Source of the DNA: Paludibacter sp.
Lineage (GTDB): Bacteria; Bacteroidota; Bacteroidia; Bacteroidales; Paludibacteraceae
Reading direction: 5' to 3'
NCBI GenBank assembly: GCA_028710895.1
Contig: JAQTTH010000011.1
Location: 100,239 to 164,238, forward strand
DNA: 64,000 nt
Each line of letters starts with the position of its first letter. The first letter of the stretch is position 1. The notes under the pieces were generated by a model. It saw nothing but the letters and a program-made list of their open reading frames with translations, was not told the DNA's origin and searched no databases. Of this stretch, positions 18,362-26,675 are shown piece after piece. The translations under genes were made by a program, and so were the position numbers.

Positions 18362-19057
18362 ATGAGTACTAAAATGAATATTTTAATCATCGACGATGAA
18401 GTCCAGATTCGTAAGCTGCTGGAAATTACGCTCAATAGTAATGATTATAACACATTGTCGGCAGCAACGGCTAAAGAAGGTATAATGTTGTCTGTTACGC
18501 ATCCGCCCGATTTGGTTATACTGGATTTGGGTTTGCCCGACGAAGATGGACAGAGTGTACTCAAAAAGCTGCGTGAGTGGTATTTGGGTGCCATTATCAT
18601 TCTTTCGGTTCGCAGTTCGGAAGAAGATATTATCCGGGCGTTAGACAACGGAGCAAACGATTACCTGACAAAACCATTCCGAACGGGCGAGCTGTTGGCG
18701 CGAATCCGCACAGCTTTGCGTCAAACTCAGTTAAGCCCGACGGTTCAAAAACTGGAATTCGATAATCTGAGCATAGATTTGACTTCCAGAACTGTAACAA
18801 TCGATAATGAGCCCTTGAAATTAACAGCCACAGAGTACTCATTGCTGACTTTGTTGGCAAAAAACGATGGTAAAGTGCTGACTCATCAGTATATTCTGAA
18901 GCAAATCTGGGGGCCGGGTTATACACAGCAATCGCAATATCTGCGTGTTTTTGTGGGGCAATTGCGTAAAAAAATTGAGCCAAATCCCAATAACCCTAAG
19001 TTTATTCTCACCGAATCAGGCATTGGCTATCGGTTTTGTACTAAAGGGGAGGAATAA
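18362..19057 (+). CDS. KdpE-like OmpR-family response regulator
   Basis: This is a 231-aa two-domain regulator. The receiver domain has the acidic pocket DDE near residues 11-13, phospho-acceptor Asp55 in LVILDLGLPDEDG and Lys104 in YLTKPF. The C-terminal winged helix spans about 130-228 (LTATEYSLLTLLAKNDGKVL; the DNA-contacting QYLRVFVGQLRKKIEPNP; ILTESGIGYRF), typical of KdpE. It is in an operon with the DUF4118 kinase and the KimA-like transporter. No kdpFABC pump genes are present in the window, so its likely target is the promoter of this operon. A weak hairpin follows. Confidence 0.94.
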   Translation: MSTKMNILIIDDEVQIRKLLEITLNSNDYNTLSAATAKEGIMLSVTHPPDLVILDLGLPDEDGQSVLKKLREWYLGAIIILSVRSSEEDIIRALDNGANDYLTKPFRTGELLARIRTALRQTQLSPTVQKLEFDNLSIDLTSRTVTIDNEPLKLTATEYSLLTLLAKNDGKVLTHQYILKQIWGPGYTQQSQYLRVFVGQLRKKIEPNPNNPKFILTESGIGYRFCTKGEE

Positions 19058-19083
19058 AATTGGAATTAATGTGAATCTAAACA

Positions 19084-19119
19084 AACAAAGAGGAATGTCG
19101 AAGGGCGTTTCTCTTTGTT
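19084..19119 (+). terminator. Possible terminator after the kdpE-like gene
   Basis: AACAAAGAG (19084-19092) pairs with CTCTTTGTT (19111-19119), a 9-bp stem with an 18-nt loop, followed by GTTTTC. A second small inverted repeat TTCGGA-TACT-TCCGAA sits at 19123-19138. The U tract is weak. Confidence 0.35.
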
Positions 19120-19160
19120 GTTTTCGGATACTTCCGAACGATATTCTATGTGTTTTTTAG

Positions 19161-19168
19161 TATCTTTG
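19161..19168 (+). promoter_or_regulatory. -7 box TATCTTTG upstream of the Smr gene
   Basis: TATCTTTG matches TAnnTTTG and lies 34 bp before the start codon of the DUF2027-Smr gene. No convincing -33 element was seen. Confidence 0.45.
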
Positions 19169-19202
19169 CGATTATTTGAAACAATAAGCAAGCAATAGAA
19201 CA

Positions 19203-20282
19203 ATGATAAAAAAAGGAGATACAGTGCGTTTTCTGAACGCAGTGGGCGGAGGATTAGTTGTCCGCGTGGATGAAGCAAAAAAAATGTTGTATGTAGAGGA
19301 TGCCGATGGATTCGAGATTCCTGTGTTCGAGCGCGAGTGTGTGATGGTTGGCGAGGTAAATAAAGATACGAATTTCAAAGTGAAGGATTTTAAAACAAAA
19401 TCAGTCTCTGAGGTGGCTCCAAGCGCTTCTGTTGCAAATTTAAAACAAGAAGTAAGAATTGTGGAGCCAATCGTGGAAACTCCCGAAGGGGAAACCCTGA
19501 AAGCATTGCTTGCATTTTTTCCTATCGATATCAAGCAATTGCAAACCACGGCTTACGATTGTTATTTGGTGAATGATAGTAATTATTACCTGTATTACAA
19601 TGTGATAAATGGTGAAAATGGTGTTTGGAAAAGTGCTGCCAGCGGTATTATTGAGCCCAATATGCAGGAAGAGCTGACTTCGATAACCAAGGAGCAACTG
19701 AATGCGTGGGAAAACCTTCGTGTTCAGATTATTCCATTTAAACAAGGTAAGAATTATACACCGCAGAATGTGTTGGATGTTCAGCTAAAACTCAATACAG
19801 TTAAGTTTTACAAACTTCATAGCTTCACTGATAATGAGTATTTTGATGAACCGTGTATGCTTATTGATATTGTTGCGGCAAAAGAAAAAGAAGTTGAAAA
19901 TCAGAAAATGGCCGATATTTCGCCCGAAGATATCAAGCAGGCTATGTTTCAGAAAGAGGATGCCGGTCGGCCCCGCATAATCAAGCGTCCACAGGTAGCC
20001 GAAGTAATTCAAGTTGACCTGCACATCAATGAATTGCTGGATACCACATCCGGACTTTCAAACGCCGCCATGCTTCAGTGTCAGCTGGATAAATTCCACG
20101 AAGTGCTGAAAGAAAATAAGAACCGCAAGGGACAAAAAATCGTCTTTATCCATGGAAAAGGAGAAGGTGTACTCCGCAAAGAAATTGAAAAGCTCCTCAA
20201 AACCCGTTACAAAACCTATTATTTTCAGGATGCCTCGTTCCGTGAATACGGATTTGGTGCAACAATGGTAACGATAAAGTAA
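19203..20282 (+). CDS. DUF2027 and Smr domain protein
   Basis: The 359-aa protein starts with a small beta-barrel-like module (IKKGDTVRFLNAVGGGLVVRVDE), the N-terminal part of DUF2027, seen mainly in Bacteroidota. A linker and a middle beta domain follow (YDCYLVNDSNYYLYYNVING). The C-terminal Smr domain (about 268-358) has VDLHINEL, LDKFHEVLKENKNRKGQKIVFIHGKGEGVLRKEI and FREYGFGATMVTIK. Smr domains, as in MutS2, nick DNA or RNA; the HGKGEGVLR loop carries the family's conserved Gly and His. Substrate and role are unknown. It is a single-gene unit converging with the M64 gene. Confidence 0.9.
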   Translation: MIKKGDTVRFLNAVGGGLVVRVDEAKKMLYVEDADGFEIPVFERECVMVGEVNKDTNFKVKDFKTKSVSEVAPSASVANLKQEVRIVEPIVETPEGETLKALLAFFPIDIKQLQTTAYDCYLVNDSNYYLYYNVINGENGVWKSAASGIIEPNMQEELTSITKEQLNAWENLRVQIIPFKQGKNYTPQNVLDVQLKLNTVKFYKLHSFTDNEYFDEPCMLIDIVAAKEKEVENQKMADISPEDIKQAMFQKEDAGRPRIIKRPQVAEVIQVDLHINELLDTTSGLSNAAMLQCQLDKFHEVLKENKNRKGQKIVFIHGKGEGVLRKEIEKLLKTRYKTYYFQDASFREYGFGATMVTIK

Positions 20283-20288
20283 TTTCTT

Positions 20289-20348
20289 ACCACTAAGGTA
20301 TTAAGGGAGACACTAAGTGAAGCTATGTGTTCTTAGTGCCTTAGTGGT
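20289..20348. repeat. Hairpin repeat, copy A of the ACCACTAAGG/CTTAGTGCCTTAGTGGT family
   Basis: Left arm 20289-20305 and right arm 20332-20348 form a 17-bp stem in which the only two imperfect positions are G-U wobbles in RNA. The inner ACAC/GTGT can extend the pairing. A second copy with a near-identical right arm lies at 36532-36598. It sits between two convergent genes and could terminate both. Confidence 0.75.
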
Positions 20349-20353
20349 GAAAT

Positions 20354-21634
20354 TTATTCCGTAAGGAATTTGATTCTATTTTCCACTGCTTTTTCGCATA
20401 CAGGGCAAAAGCCTTTGGCCGTGTTTGTGCGCATTCGGCAGTCGAAATACGGACGATAAATGCCATTTTTCAGGTAGCCCCCTCCTTCAAAAACTCCTAT
20501 TTTTACTTTGTTTTCGTCTGTCAGTTCTGTAGGAATTTGCGTGCCAACCGGCAAACTGTTTTTCCATTTGGCGTTGAATTTTACCAATGTAGTAATGTTT
20601 GGTTCCCAGGGCTCATCTTTTATGTCGTACATGCCGTTTAGAGCATCGTTGTCGTAGAAATATTCGTCGGCCAATCCTGCAAATGAATGACCGAATTCGT
20701 GTACTGTAACCTCGGTTTGTGCACGTTTACTGTCGGCTGAAGCCAGTGTATAAAAATTGAAAATCCCGCCACCTCCGTACGTTTTAGTATTTGCCAATAT
20801 ATAAATGGCATCGTATGGTACCAATGCGGCATAGTCACGCACTGTAAACATATTGGGTGTTGTCAGGTAGCGGTCAGAGTAGAAAGTGTAGTAATGTGAG
20901 CCCAAAGCCGAATTCCGCCAATTGCCCTTTTGGGGCATCGATACGCCTGTGTCGACCGACATGGCTGCGATGGCGTAAATGTTTATGCGCGATTTGTATT
21001 TTATAAATGGCTCATGGGTAAACAGATTATCGGCCAGTTTTTGTGCGTCGCGAAAGAACTTTGCACGTTGTTTTGCGGTGTATCCTTCGGCAATAACAGC
21101 AATGTCTATCGCTTTTTCGGGTTCAGCCGTTTTACAGATTGTTTTTACGGGAACAGCCAGGGGTTTCGTTCTTCTGATTAGCTTATCGTCGGGCGAAAAG
21201 CCGAACTGAGTCAATGTTTCCCAGTTGCTGAAATCGACTCGTTTTTCAATAATTACTTTGACTGATTTCTGAGGGTATGGAAATTGAATTGTTTGTTCAA
21301 AGCCTTTGTTTATGAGCAATGCTTCAGGAGTCGATTGCCATTCGAAGTAAAGTGTGCTGAATTCGTCGGTGTAGATAAGTTGATTGCTGGCGCTGTCCAA
21401 TACCTGGAAACGGTATTGCCCAAGGTTCATATCGCCTGATAGATTTGACCGCCGTCCTCCCCAAAATGGCTCCTGGATAATCTTATCAATTGAAGCTGTA
21501 GTGGTTTTCGCATTTCCGCAAAAATAAAAATCTATGCGGCAAGCTTCGTCTGAAAAGTAGTTGCTATATTGTTGAGCGAATGTTGTTGAGCAAAATATCA
21601 ATAGTAGCAGGATGGAGAACGTTGGTTTTGACAT
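20354..21634 (-). CDS. Secreted M64-family (IgA peptidase-like) zinc metallopeptidase
   Basis: The 426-aa protein has a signal peptide (KPTFSILLLLIFCSTTFAQQ). Its N-terminal all-beta domain (about 25-150) fits the M64 N-terminal module. The catalytic domain begins near KAIDIAVIAEGYTAKQRAKFFRDA and includes the motif VHEFGHSFAGLADEY, which supplies HExxH plus a downstream Asp as zinc ligands. The C-terminus has FDCRMRTNTAKGFCPVCEKAVE, a Cys-rich end common in the family. It acts outside the cytoplasm; the name comes from a Clostridium IgA protease and does not show that IgA is cut here. It is monocistronic, with a terminator-like repeat on its 3' side. Confidence 0.9.
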   Translation of the reverse strand: MSKPTFSILLLLIFCSTTFAQQYSNYFSDEACRIDFYFCGNAKTTTASIDKIIQEPFWGGRRSNLSGDMNLGQYRFQVLDSASNQLIYTDEFSTLYFEWQSTPEALLINKGFEQTIQFPYPQKSVKVIIEKRVDFSNWETLTQFGFSPDDKLIRRTKPLAVPVKTICKTAEPEKAIDIAVIAEGYTAKQRAKFFRDAQKLADNLFTHEPFIKYKSRINIYAIAAMSVDTGVSMPQKGNWRNSALGSHYYTFYSDRYLTTPNMFTVRDYAALVPYDAIYILANTKTYGGGGIFNFYTLASADSKRAQTEVTVHEFGHSFAGLADEYFYDNDALNGMYDIKDEPWEPNITTLVKFNAKWKNSLPVGTQIPTELTDENKVKIGVFEGGGYLKNGIYRPYFDCRMRTNTAKGFCPVCEKAVENRIKFLTE

Positions 21635-21683
21635 GACTTAAATATTGTTTGAATGAATATGCAAATTTAAAAGAAATTTATAA

Positions 21684-21720
21684 ATATAGCGCCAAAGAAT
21701 CGAATTCTTTGGCGCTATAT
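21684..21720 (-). terminator. Strong hairpin terminator after the 128-aa secreted protein gene
   Basis: A perfect 17-bp stem (ATATAGCGCCAAAGAAT, complement 21704-21720) with a 3-nt loop lies 28 bp past the stop of the minus-strand gene. The upstream region of the M64 gene (-7-like TAAATTTG on the minus strand at 21662-21669) begins right next to it. Confidence 0.75.
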
Positions 21721-21747
21721 TTATTCAATTCGTTGAAATAGTGTGAA

Positions 21748-22134
21748 TCAATTTAAATCATCAATTGGTGCCATTTCAATCTTTGCATACGATTTGGGAG
21801 GTAAATCACTCGGATTGTTACTTACAGTGCCTTTTTCATCGATTTTGATATAGCGTGTGTCTGCCTTTTTGTAGCCTGGCTTCACAACCATGAGTAGATA
21901 TTCTCCCTTTTCTACTTCTTCGAATGTAAATTCTCCTTGCTTGTTACATGTAATCTGATCCACCAATTCCATGGATTTAGAGTCGAGTAAAAAAACTTTT
22001 GCCTGATTTTCTGCTTCAATGCTACTTTTTACAATTTTACCTTTGATTTCAAATGAACCTGCGGCAAATGCCTGTGTACCTAAGAGTACTAAACCTGCGA
22101 GTAAAAATACCCGTACTAATTGATTTGTTTTCAT
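21748..22134 (-). CDS. Small secreted protein with a carboxypeptidase-regulatory-like beta-sandwich
   Basis: The 128-aa protein has a clear signal peptide (LVRVFLLAGLVLLGTQAFA). The rest reads as a single seven-strand sandwich of the CarboxypepD_reg or SpaA type: FEIKGKIVKSS, AKVFLLDSKSMELVDQITCNKQGEFTFEEVEKGEYLLMVVKPGYKK. Such domains are usually non-catalytic and serve as spacers or adhesion modules. It has its own promoter and a strong terminator, so it is a stand-alone gene. No function can be assigned. Confidence 0.8.
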   Translation of the reverse strand: MKTNQLVRVFLLAGLVLLGTQAFAAGSFEIKGKIVKSSIEAENQAKVFLLDSKSMELVDQITCNKQGEFTFEEVEKGEYLLMVVKPGYKKADTRYIKIDEKGTVSNNPSDLPPKSYAKIEMAPIDDLN

Positions 22135-22216
22135 AATAGTTTTTTTTTTTGATTGTTTTTAATTTGATATTTAAAGTTGTTTTTATGTTTTAGTGAACTA
22201 GTGAAATAGTACACTG

Positions 22217-22246
22217 CAAAAGTATGTTGTTTTTTTGGATTGACAA
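22217..22246 (-). promoter_or_regulatory. Promoter of the 128-aa secreted protein gene
   Basis: The minus strand carries -7 box TACTTTTG (22217-22224) and a -33 TTG (22244-22246) separated by 19 bp, the expected Bacteroidota spacing. The 5' untranslated region would be about 75 nt. Confidence 0.6.
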
Positions 22247-22541
22247 TGGTTTTGATAGTTAAATAATGTTAATCGGATTGATTTTTATTGAAACAATCAT
22301 TGGGTTTGATGCAAGTTGCATAAAATCAGATTGTTGTAGTGCTTGTTGTATTTCGTGGAATTGATTGTTTTTTTTATTATTTCTCGTTTTGTTTCTATTG
22401 ATTCTGCAAATGAGTTCTATTAGTATTGACTCAAATCAGAGTAATTTATTACATCGTATTCAGTAAATTAGACGAAGTGTGGTTGCTGTTTGGATTTATC
22501 TTGCTGTTAAATGAAAAATATATTTTTTGATACTCTAAAAA

Positions 22542-22572
22542 TCTGTCCCCCGATAAAAAAGTAGTACTTTTG
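22542..22572 (+). promoter_or_regulatory. Promoter of the 292-aa lipoprotein gene
   Basis: The -7 box TACTTTTG (22565-22572) matches TAnnTTTG. A TCTG at 22542-22545 may be a degenerate -33 element 19 bp upstream. The start codon is 21 bp downstream. Confidence 0.55.
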
Positions 22573-22593
22573 CAGCCTAAATAATCTCACACA

Positions 22594-23472
22594 ATGAAAC
22601 GTTTTTCTATCACTTTTTCCAGTTTATTTTTGATATGTGCATTCTCAGTCATTTTCGTTTCATGTAAAGGATCTGAACCTGAGCAAAATGAATCGGATGC
22701 TTATATTTCTGAAGTATTTGAATATGTCTATGGTCCCGGCCAACATGCCAAAGATGCTGCTGTAAGCGATACGGCTGATTTTATAGGTAAGCCAACTGAT
22801 GGTGCTTGGCTATATCTGGGTGGATTTGGTGGTTATGTCATTGCAGGATTCAATCACAATGTACTGAATGGTGCGGGTAATGATTTTGAAGTATATGCCT
22901 TAAAAGGTTCTGCTCCTGAGCCGGCTGTTGTGTATGTAATGAGTGATACAAACGGTGATGGAAAACCGAACGAAACCTGGTATGAACTGAAGGGGAATCA
23001 GTTTGAAAATTCCAAACGAAATTATTGGGTTCGTTATTACCGTGCTGTGTCCGACACGGCTAACATTACGTGGTTGGATAGTGAAGGAGCCAGAGGATAT
23101 CTGAAATGTGGTTATGGCGCCCCGAATTCTTCGGGTTGGTGGTGGCCGACTACTATTACCGATAGCATAACTTTGCCTGGAACGCGTTTGCCGGATTCTT
23201 ATGAAAATACTGCAGCTAATGGTTCTCAGTATTGGGTTGTGCCGACTGGTCGTTTTACTTGGGGGTATGCTGAGAATCTTTCGGGAACTGACTATGATAA
23301 ATCGATAGATGCCAATAAGCTGGATATTTCAAATGCAGTAGACTCACTTGGACATGCTGTAAGTTTAGCTCATATTCGCTTTATAAAAATTCAAACCGGG
23401 GTTTTCCAACAGGCGGGGTGGACCAACGAGGTTTCATCTGAAGTGCGGGGAGCAAGAGATCTTCGGAAATAA
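22594..23472 (+). CDS. Putative surface lipoprotein of unknown function
   Basis: The 292-aa protein has a lipoprotein signal with lipobox FVSC at about residue 24. The mature part has the pattern GGFGGYVIAGFNHNVLNGAGNDFEVYA, VVYVMSDTNGDGKPNETWYELKG and VRYYRAVSDTANITW. This pattern recalls proteins annotated only as 'cell surface protein' in Bacteroides, some of them near TonB-linked uptake genes. The SDTNGDGKPNETW loop looks like a calcium-binding site (D-x-N-x-D-x-x-x-x-x-x-W), which is inference. No enzyme motif is visible. It is a single-gene unit with its own promoter, ending only 3 bp from the convergent pentapeptide-repeat gene. Confidence 0.75.
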   Translation: MKRFSITFSSLFLICAFSVIFVSCKGSEPEQNESDAYISEVFEYVYGPGQHAKDAAVSDTADFIGKPTDGAWLYLGGFGGYVIAGFNHNVLNGAGNDFEVYALKGSAPEPAVVYVMSDTNGDGKPNETWYELKGNQFENSKRNYWVRYYRAVSDTANITWLDSEGARGYLKCGYGAPNSSGWWWPTTITDSITLPGTRLPDSYENTAANGSQYWVVPTGRFTWGYAENLSGTDYDKSIDANKLDISNAVDSLGHAVSLAHIRFIKIQTGVFQQAGWTNEVSSEVRGARDLRK

Positions 23473-23475
23473 CAT

Positions 23476-24036
23476 TTACTCTATCTCAATCCGATATTTG
23501 TCTAATAATCCTGCAATTCCCATTCTCGAAAAACGTGCCTTTGTTATTCGGTTGGCTTCGGGGTCAATGGAATAATTGAAGGAGGTTCGGAAGTCTGCTT
23601 TCTCCAGGATTGTTTTGTAAAAAATAGCACGTTGAAGGTCACAATTATCAAATGTTGACGCAGTCATGTCGGATTCGCTAAAATCAGTTTCCTGTAAATT
23701 ACAACTTTTAAAGTTAGTTTTTTTGAGTTTTACCTTGTAGAAAACTGCTAATTTCAGCACACAATTCTCGAAATTCACGGAAAATAGAAACGGATTACAT
23801 TCTTCGAACTGCACTCCCACCAATTTACAGCCTTTAAAACGAATATCACTTAAAGCCGTATTTTTAAGACTGGCCATACTGAAATCGCAATCTTCAAATG
23901 TGCATTCACGAAAAGTTACATCCACTAAATTCGATCTGTAGAAATTGCAATTTATAAATTGGCAGTTTTCGTAAACAGCGCAGGTGAATTTCTTATCCGA
24001 AAAGTCAAGGCGTTCAAAAAGTTTATTCTCGGTCAT
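23476..24036 (-). CDS. Pentapeptide-repeat protein (Qnr-like architecture)
   Basis: The 186-aa protein consists almost entirely of A/C-[DN]-[LF]-x-x repeats (CQFINCNF, CTFEDCDF, CKLVGVQF, CVLKLAVF, CNLQETDF, CDLQRAIF), predicting a right-handed quadrilateral beta-helix. It ends with a short helical tail ARFSRMGIAGLLDKYRIEIE resembling the C-terminus of Qnr proteins, which mimic DNA and protect gyrase. It is shorter than Qnr (about 215 aa) and nothing here shows quinolone resistance; gyrase interaction is inference. Gene is monocistronic. Confidence 0.88.
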   Translation of the reverse strand: MTENKLFERLDFSDKKFTCAVYENCQFINCNFYRSNLVDVTFRECTFEDCDFSMASLKNTALSDIRFKGCKLVGVQFEECNPFLFSVNFENCVLKLAVFYKVKLKKTNFKSCNLQETDFSESDMTASTFDNCDLQRAIFYKTILEKADFRTSFNYSIDPEANRITKARFSRMGIAGLLDKYRIEIE

Positions 24037-24110
24037 ATTTTATTTTTGATTTACGAACTACAAAAATACTCATTTAAGGTAATATGCAAGTACAGGAAGT
24101 AACAAAAAAA

Positions 24111-24143
24111 AAACGGAGGATTAGCTTGGCTAATCCTCCGTTT
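24111..24143 (-). terminator. Terminator of the NAD(P)-binding protein gene
   Basis: A perfect 15-bp stem (AAACGGAGGATTAGC, complement 24129-24143) with loop TTG is flanked by A-rich DNA on the left and T-rich DNA on the right, so it can act in both directions. It is 20 bp after the stop codon of the minus-strand gene. Confidence 0.85.
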
Positions 24144-24163
24144 TCGTTTTTATTGCAAAAGTT

Positions 24164-24796
24164 CTATTCGTATAACCAAATATATTTATTAAATGACCTT
24201 TCGTTTTCAAGTTGATTGAGAATGAATGCAGCGACATTTGCCCTGGAAATACTTCTGTTACCACCCATAGGAATGATATCTGTTCCATGATTTATCTCAC
24301 TTGTTTTTGGCCCGTCGTTTAATCCGACCGGGCGGATGACTGTCCAGTTGAGATTACTTCCGGCAATTCGTTCTTCGTTTGCATTGTGGTCGGCCAATGG
24401 AATGCGGAGAAATAAACTGACAATGAAAAAGCGTACTATTTTCGACATAAGAAAACGACTTTCACCTGCACCAATACTGGACAGATAAATAAAACGGTGC
24501 ACATTGGCCTGTTCCATTGTTGCAATTATATCAGCAATACCAGCAACAATTTCCGGCGATCTGTGAGTTAGAGAGCTTCCTCCCAATGCGGATATACAGG
24601 CATTCGCACCTGTTATAGCTGTTGTTAGTTTTTGTTTATCGTTCAAATTCCCAACTATTACTTTTAAATTTGGATGATCGAATGAAATAGAATCAGCTTT
24701 ACGCACATAGGCAATAACGTGATGTCCCAATTCCAATGCTTGCTCAGTGAGGAGAGAACCTGTTTTACCGTTTGCTCCGAAAATTACGATTTTCAT
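24164..24796 (-). CDS. NAD(P)-binding Rossmann protein (atypical SDR, YwnB/NmrA-like)
   Basis: The 210-aa protein begins MKIVIFGANGKTGSLLTEQAL, the glycine-rich nucleotide loop of atypical SDRs. It continues with VIAYVRKADS, LKVIVGNLND, ACISALGGSS, RFIYLSSIGAG and LNWTVIRPVGLNDGP. The usual SDR YxxxK catalytic pair is not evident, as in many SDR_a5-type proteins. These often act as flavin/NAD(P)H oxidoreductases or redox sensors. It has its own terminator and no obvious partner gene, so the role remains unknown. Confidence 0.88.
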   Translation of the reverse strand: MKIVIFGANGKTGSLLTEQALELGHHVIAYVRKADSISFDHPNLKVIVGNLNDKQKLTTAITGANACISALGGSSLTHRSPEIVAGIADIIATMEQANVHRFIYLSSIGAGESRFLMSKIVRFFIVSLFLRIPLADHNANEERIAGSNLNWTVIRPVGLNDGPKTSEINHGTDIIPMGGNRSISRANVAAFILNQLENERSFNKYIWLYE

Positions 24797-24865
24797 TTTG
24801 TTGTGTTTTAAGTTCTGTTTGTAAAATAAACATTTCTGAATCGCAAATGTTTCATTTGTTGCAAA

Positions 24866-24903
24866 AAAAGAGAGAAGATTATATAACTAATCTTCTCTCT
24901 TTT
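24866..24903 (-). terminator. Terminator of the C69 peptidase gene
   Basis: A 16-bp stem (AAAAGAGAGAAGATTA at 24866-24881 with complement 24888-24903) and a 6-nt loop lie 22 bp after the stop codon. The minus-strand side ends in T-rich sequence. Confidence 0.8.
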
Positions 24904-24925
24904 AATATATCCGACTGTCTTTGAC

Positions 24926-26572
24926 TTAATTTCTATTCTTCATTTCTTCAGCCGTTTTTACACGAAATCCGGGATTTTCTTTCACCATTTGGCGCATAAA
25001 TTCTTCGGGGTATCCGGCTCTTATTATTGAAGTAGGAATTTTATATTCGTTTTGGACAAATTTACCGTCTTTTTCTTTTTTGATATTACCATCCATGTAT
25101 TTTACCAGTAAATACTCACCCAGTTTTTTCCAGGCTGCAGTTGAATTCTCGGCTTGTGAGCAACTGAAATTAGTCAAAAAAACGCGCGCATCCGCTTCAC
25201 TCATACCTACTGCTACTTTATCCATTGCGGGTACAAGTGTATTAAAGTCATTTTCCCAATGTGACTGTACTTTCTTTATATCAGGGAACATATAGGAATA
25301 CTTGCTGTATGCATAATTTGCTACCCAGTTGTATGTCCAAAATGCCGAAGTAGAAGAATACTCAAGTAGGCTACCATTATCAGCGCGGTAACACTCAGGA
25401 ACGCTATTTATACCACAATACATTGGAACATATAAACACGTGGCTGCATCGTCAACGCCAAACCACAAAATTCCACCGATATAGTCGGGTAGCCAGCTCC
25501 GCATTTGTGCTACGAATGTAAATCCGGTTTGTTGAGTGGCAGTTGGACGTTCGTGTACATATTCAACACTATCCACTTTGAATGTGAGTGGGCTGCAACG
25601 TAGTTTGCTTCCAAATGGTCCGGCTGCAATGCCTTTTGTCATATCCAATTCAGTTCCTTCGTACTGATCACGCATACACTCTTTTAGCTTTTGAGCAGTC
25701 AGTTTGAATGTGGGTTTAATCCAAAGTGGCATCCGTTCTACAGTTTCTCCTTTGATATATGAAATATATTTATCAATTGTAGGGTCTAATTTACGAAAGA
25801 ATGCCCAAACACGTGCTTCACAAACTCGTAAGGCTACATAATCAAGTGGTGCATACGTATCAGAAAAACTGAAATCTTTATTTTTTCCTTTGAAGTATCC
25901 TTTTTCGCGTGCAAATGCAATCACGTCTTCGGCGTAAAGACAATTGTTTTTATCGTCGTAAGGAAATGTAGTGATGCGTGCCTGATTGGCATGAGCTGAT
26001 ACACATTCGTCGGGAATGCGTTGGGCAACCCAAACTGCTCCTTTGTTGTTTGGTCCTTTTCCCACCATTTCCATAATCCAGACTTCTCTTGGGTCGGCTA
26101 TTGAAAATGATTCACCTTCGCTGTAGTATCCATATTCAGCAACAAGGTCGGTCATTATTTTGATGGCCTCGCGAGCTGTTTTGGCGCGTTGGAGCGTAAC
26201 ATAAATAAGGCTCCCATAATCCATGATGGCCGTTGTGTCAACCAATTCTTCGCGACCACCAAATGTTGTTTCGCCAATGCTTAGTTGATATTCATTCATG
26301 TTTCCGATTACGGAATAGGTTTTCTCAACTTGTTTAATCTTGCCAAGATATTTTCCCGAATCCCAATCGTGAATATCCAGCATTGTGCCTGCAGGATAGG
26401 TTGCAGCAGGGTAGTGATATAATGCGCCAAAGAGAAAATAAGAATCGGCATTATAAGAAATAAGTGTGGATCCATCGAGTGTAGCCGCTTTTCCCACCAA
26501 AAAATTGGTGCAGGCAAAAGCACCGTTTATTGAGCACAGAATAGTTAGTGTAAAAAGGAATCTTTTTATCAT
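24926..26572 (-). CDS. Secreted C69-family dipeptidase
   Basis: The 548-aa protein has a signal peptide ending in GAFA, so cleavage would expose Cys21 (ACTNFLVGKAATLDGS) as the N-terminal nucleophile of the Ntn-hydrolase fold. Further family blocks are GETTFGGREELVDT, GYYSEGESFSIADPREVWIMEMVGKG, QRIPDECVSAHANQARI, LRCSPLTFKVD and GGILWFGVDDAATCLYVPMYCG. C69 enzymes cut dipeptides with broad specificity and here probably work in the periplasm or outside the cell. It has its own promoter and terminator. Confidence 0.93.
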   Translation of the reverse strand: MIKRFLFTLTILCSINGAFACTNFLVGKAATLDGSTLISYNADSYFLFGALYHYPAATYPAGTMLDIHDWDSGKYLGKIKQVEKTYSVIGNMNEYQLSIGETTFGGREELVDTTAIMDYGSLIYVTLQRAKTAREAIKIMTDLVAEYGYYSEGESFSIADPREVWIMEMVGKGPNNKGAVWVAQRIPDECVSAHANQARITTFPYDDKNNCLYAEDVIAFAREKGYFKGKNKDFSFSDTYAPLDYVALRVCEARVWAFFRKLDPTIDKYISYIKGETVERMPLWIKPTFKLTAQKLKECMRDQYEGTELDMTKGIAAGPFGSKLRCSPLTFKVDSVEYVHERPTATQQTGFTFVAQMRSWLPDYIGGILWFGVDDAATCLYVPMYCGINSVPECYRADNGSLLEYSSTSAFWTYNWVANYAYSKYSYMFPDIKKVQSHWENDFNTLVPAMDKVAVGMSEADARVFLTNFSCSQAENSTAAWKKLGEYLLVKYMDGNIKKEKDGKFVQNEYKIPTSIIRAGYPEEFMRQMVKENPGFRVKTAEEMKNRN

Positions 26573-26600
26573 TGTTTGTTGATTATCGTTTTGAGGGATA

Positions 26601-26631
26601 CAAAGATATAGTATTAAATCAAATGAGCAAA
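26601..26631 (-). promoter_or_regulatory. Promoter of the C69 dipeptidase gene
   Basis: On the minus strand, -7 box TATCTTTG (26601-26608) and -33 TTTG (26628-26631) are separated by 19 bp. The start codon is 28 bp downstream. Confidence 0.65.
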
Positions 26632-26675
26632 GTCAAAAAAATAAAACCATTTTGGAGTATTTTTAAAATTGAAGT

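Larger units (their letters stand above)
22135..22593. other. 459-bp AT-rich intergenic region with divergent promoters and a 13-bp palindrome
   Basis: The outer ends hold promoters for the two divergent genes (22217-22246 and 22542-22572). The middle, about 22260-22500, is AT-rich with no ORF or recognisable RNA. One exact palindrome, ATGCAAGTTGCAT at 22309-22321, could be an operator. Confidence 0.5.
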
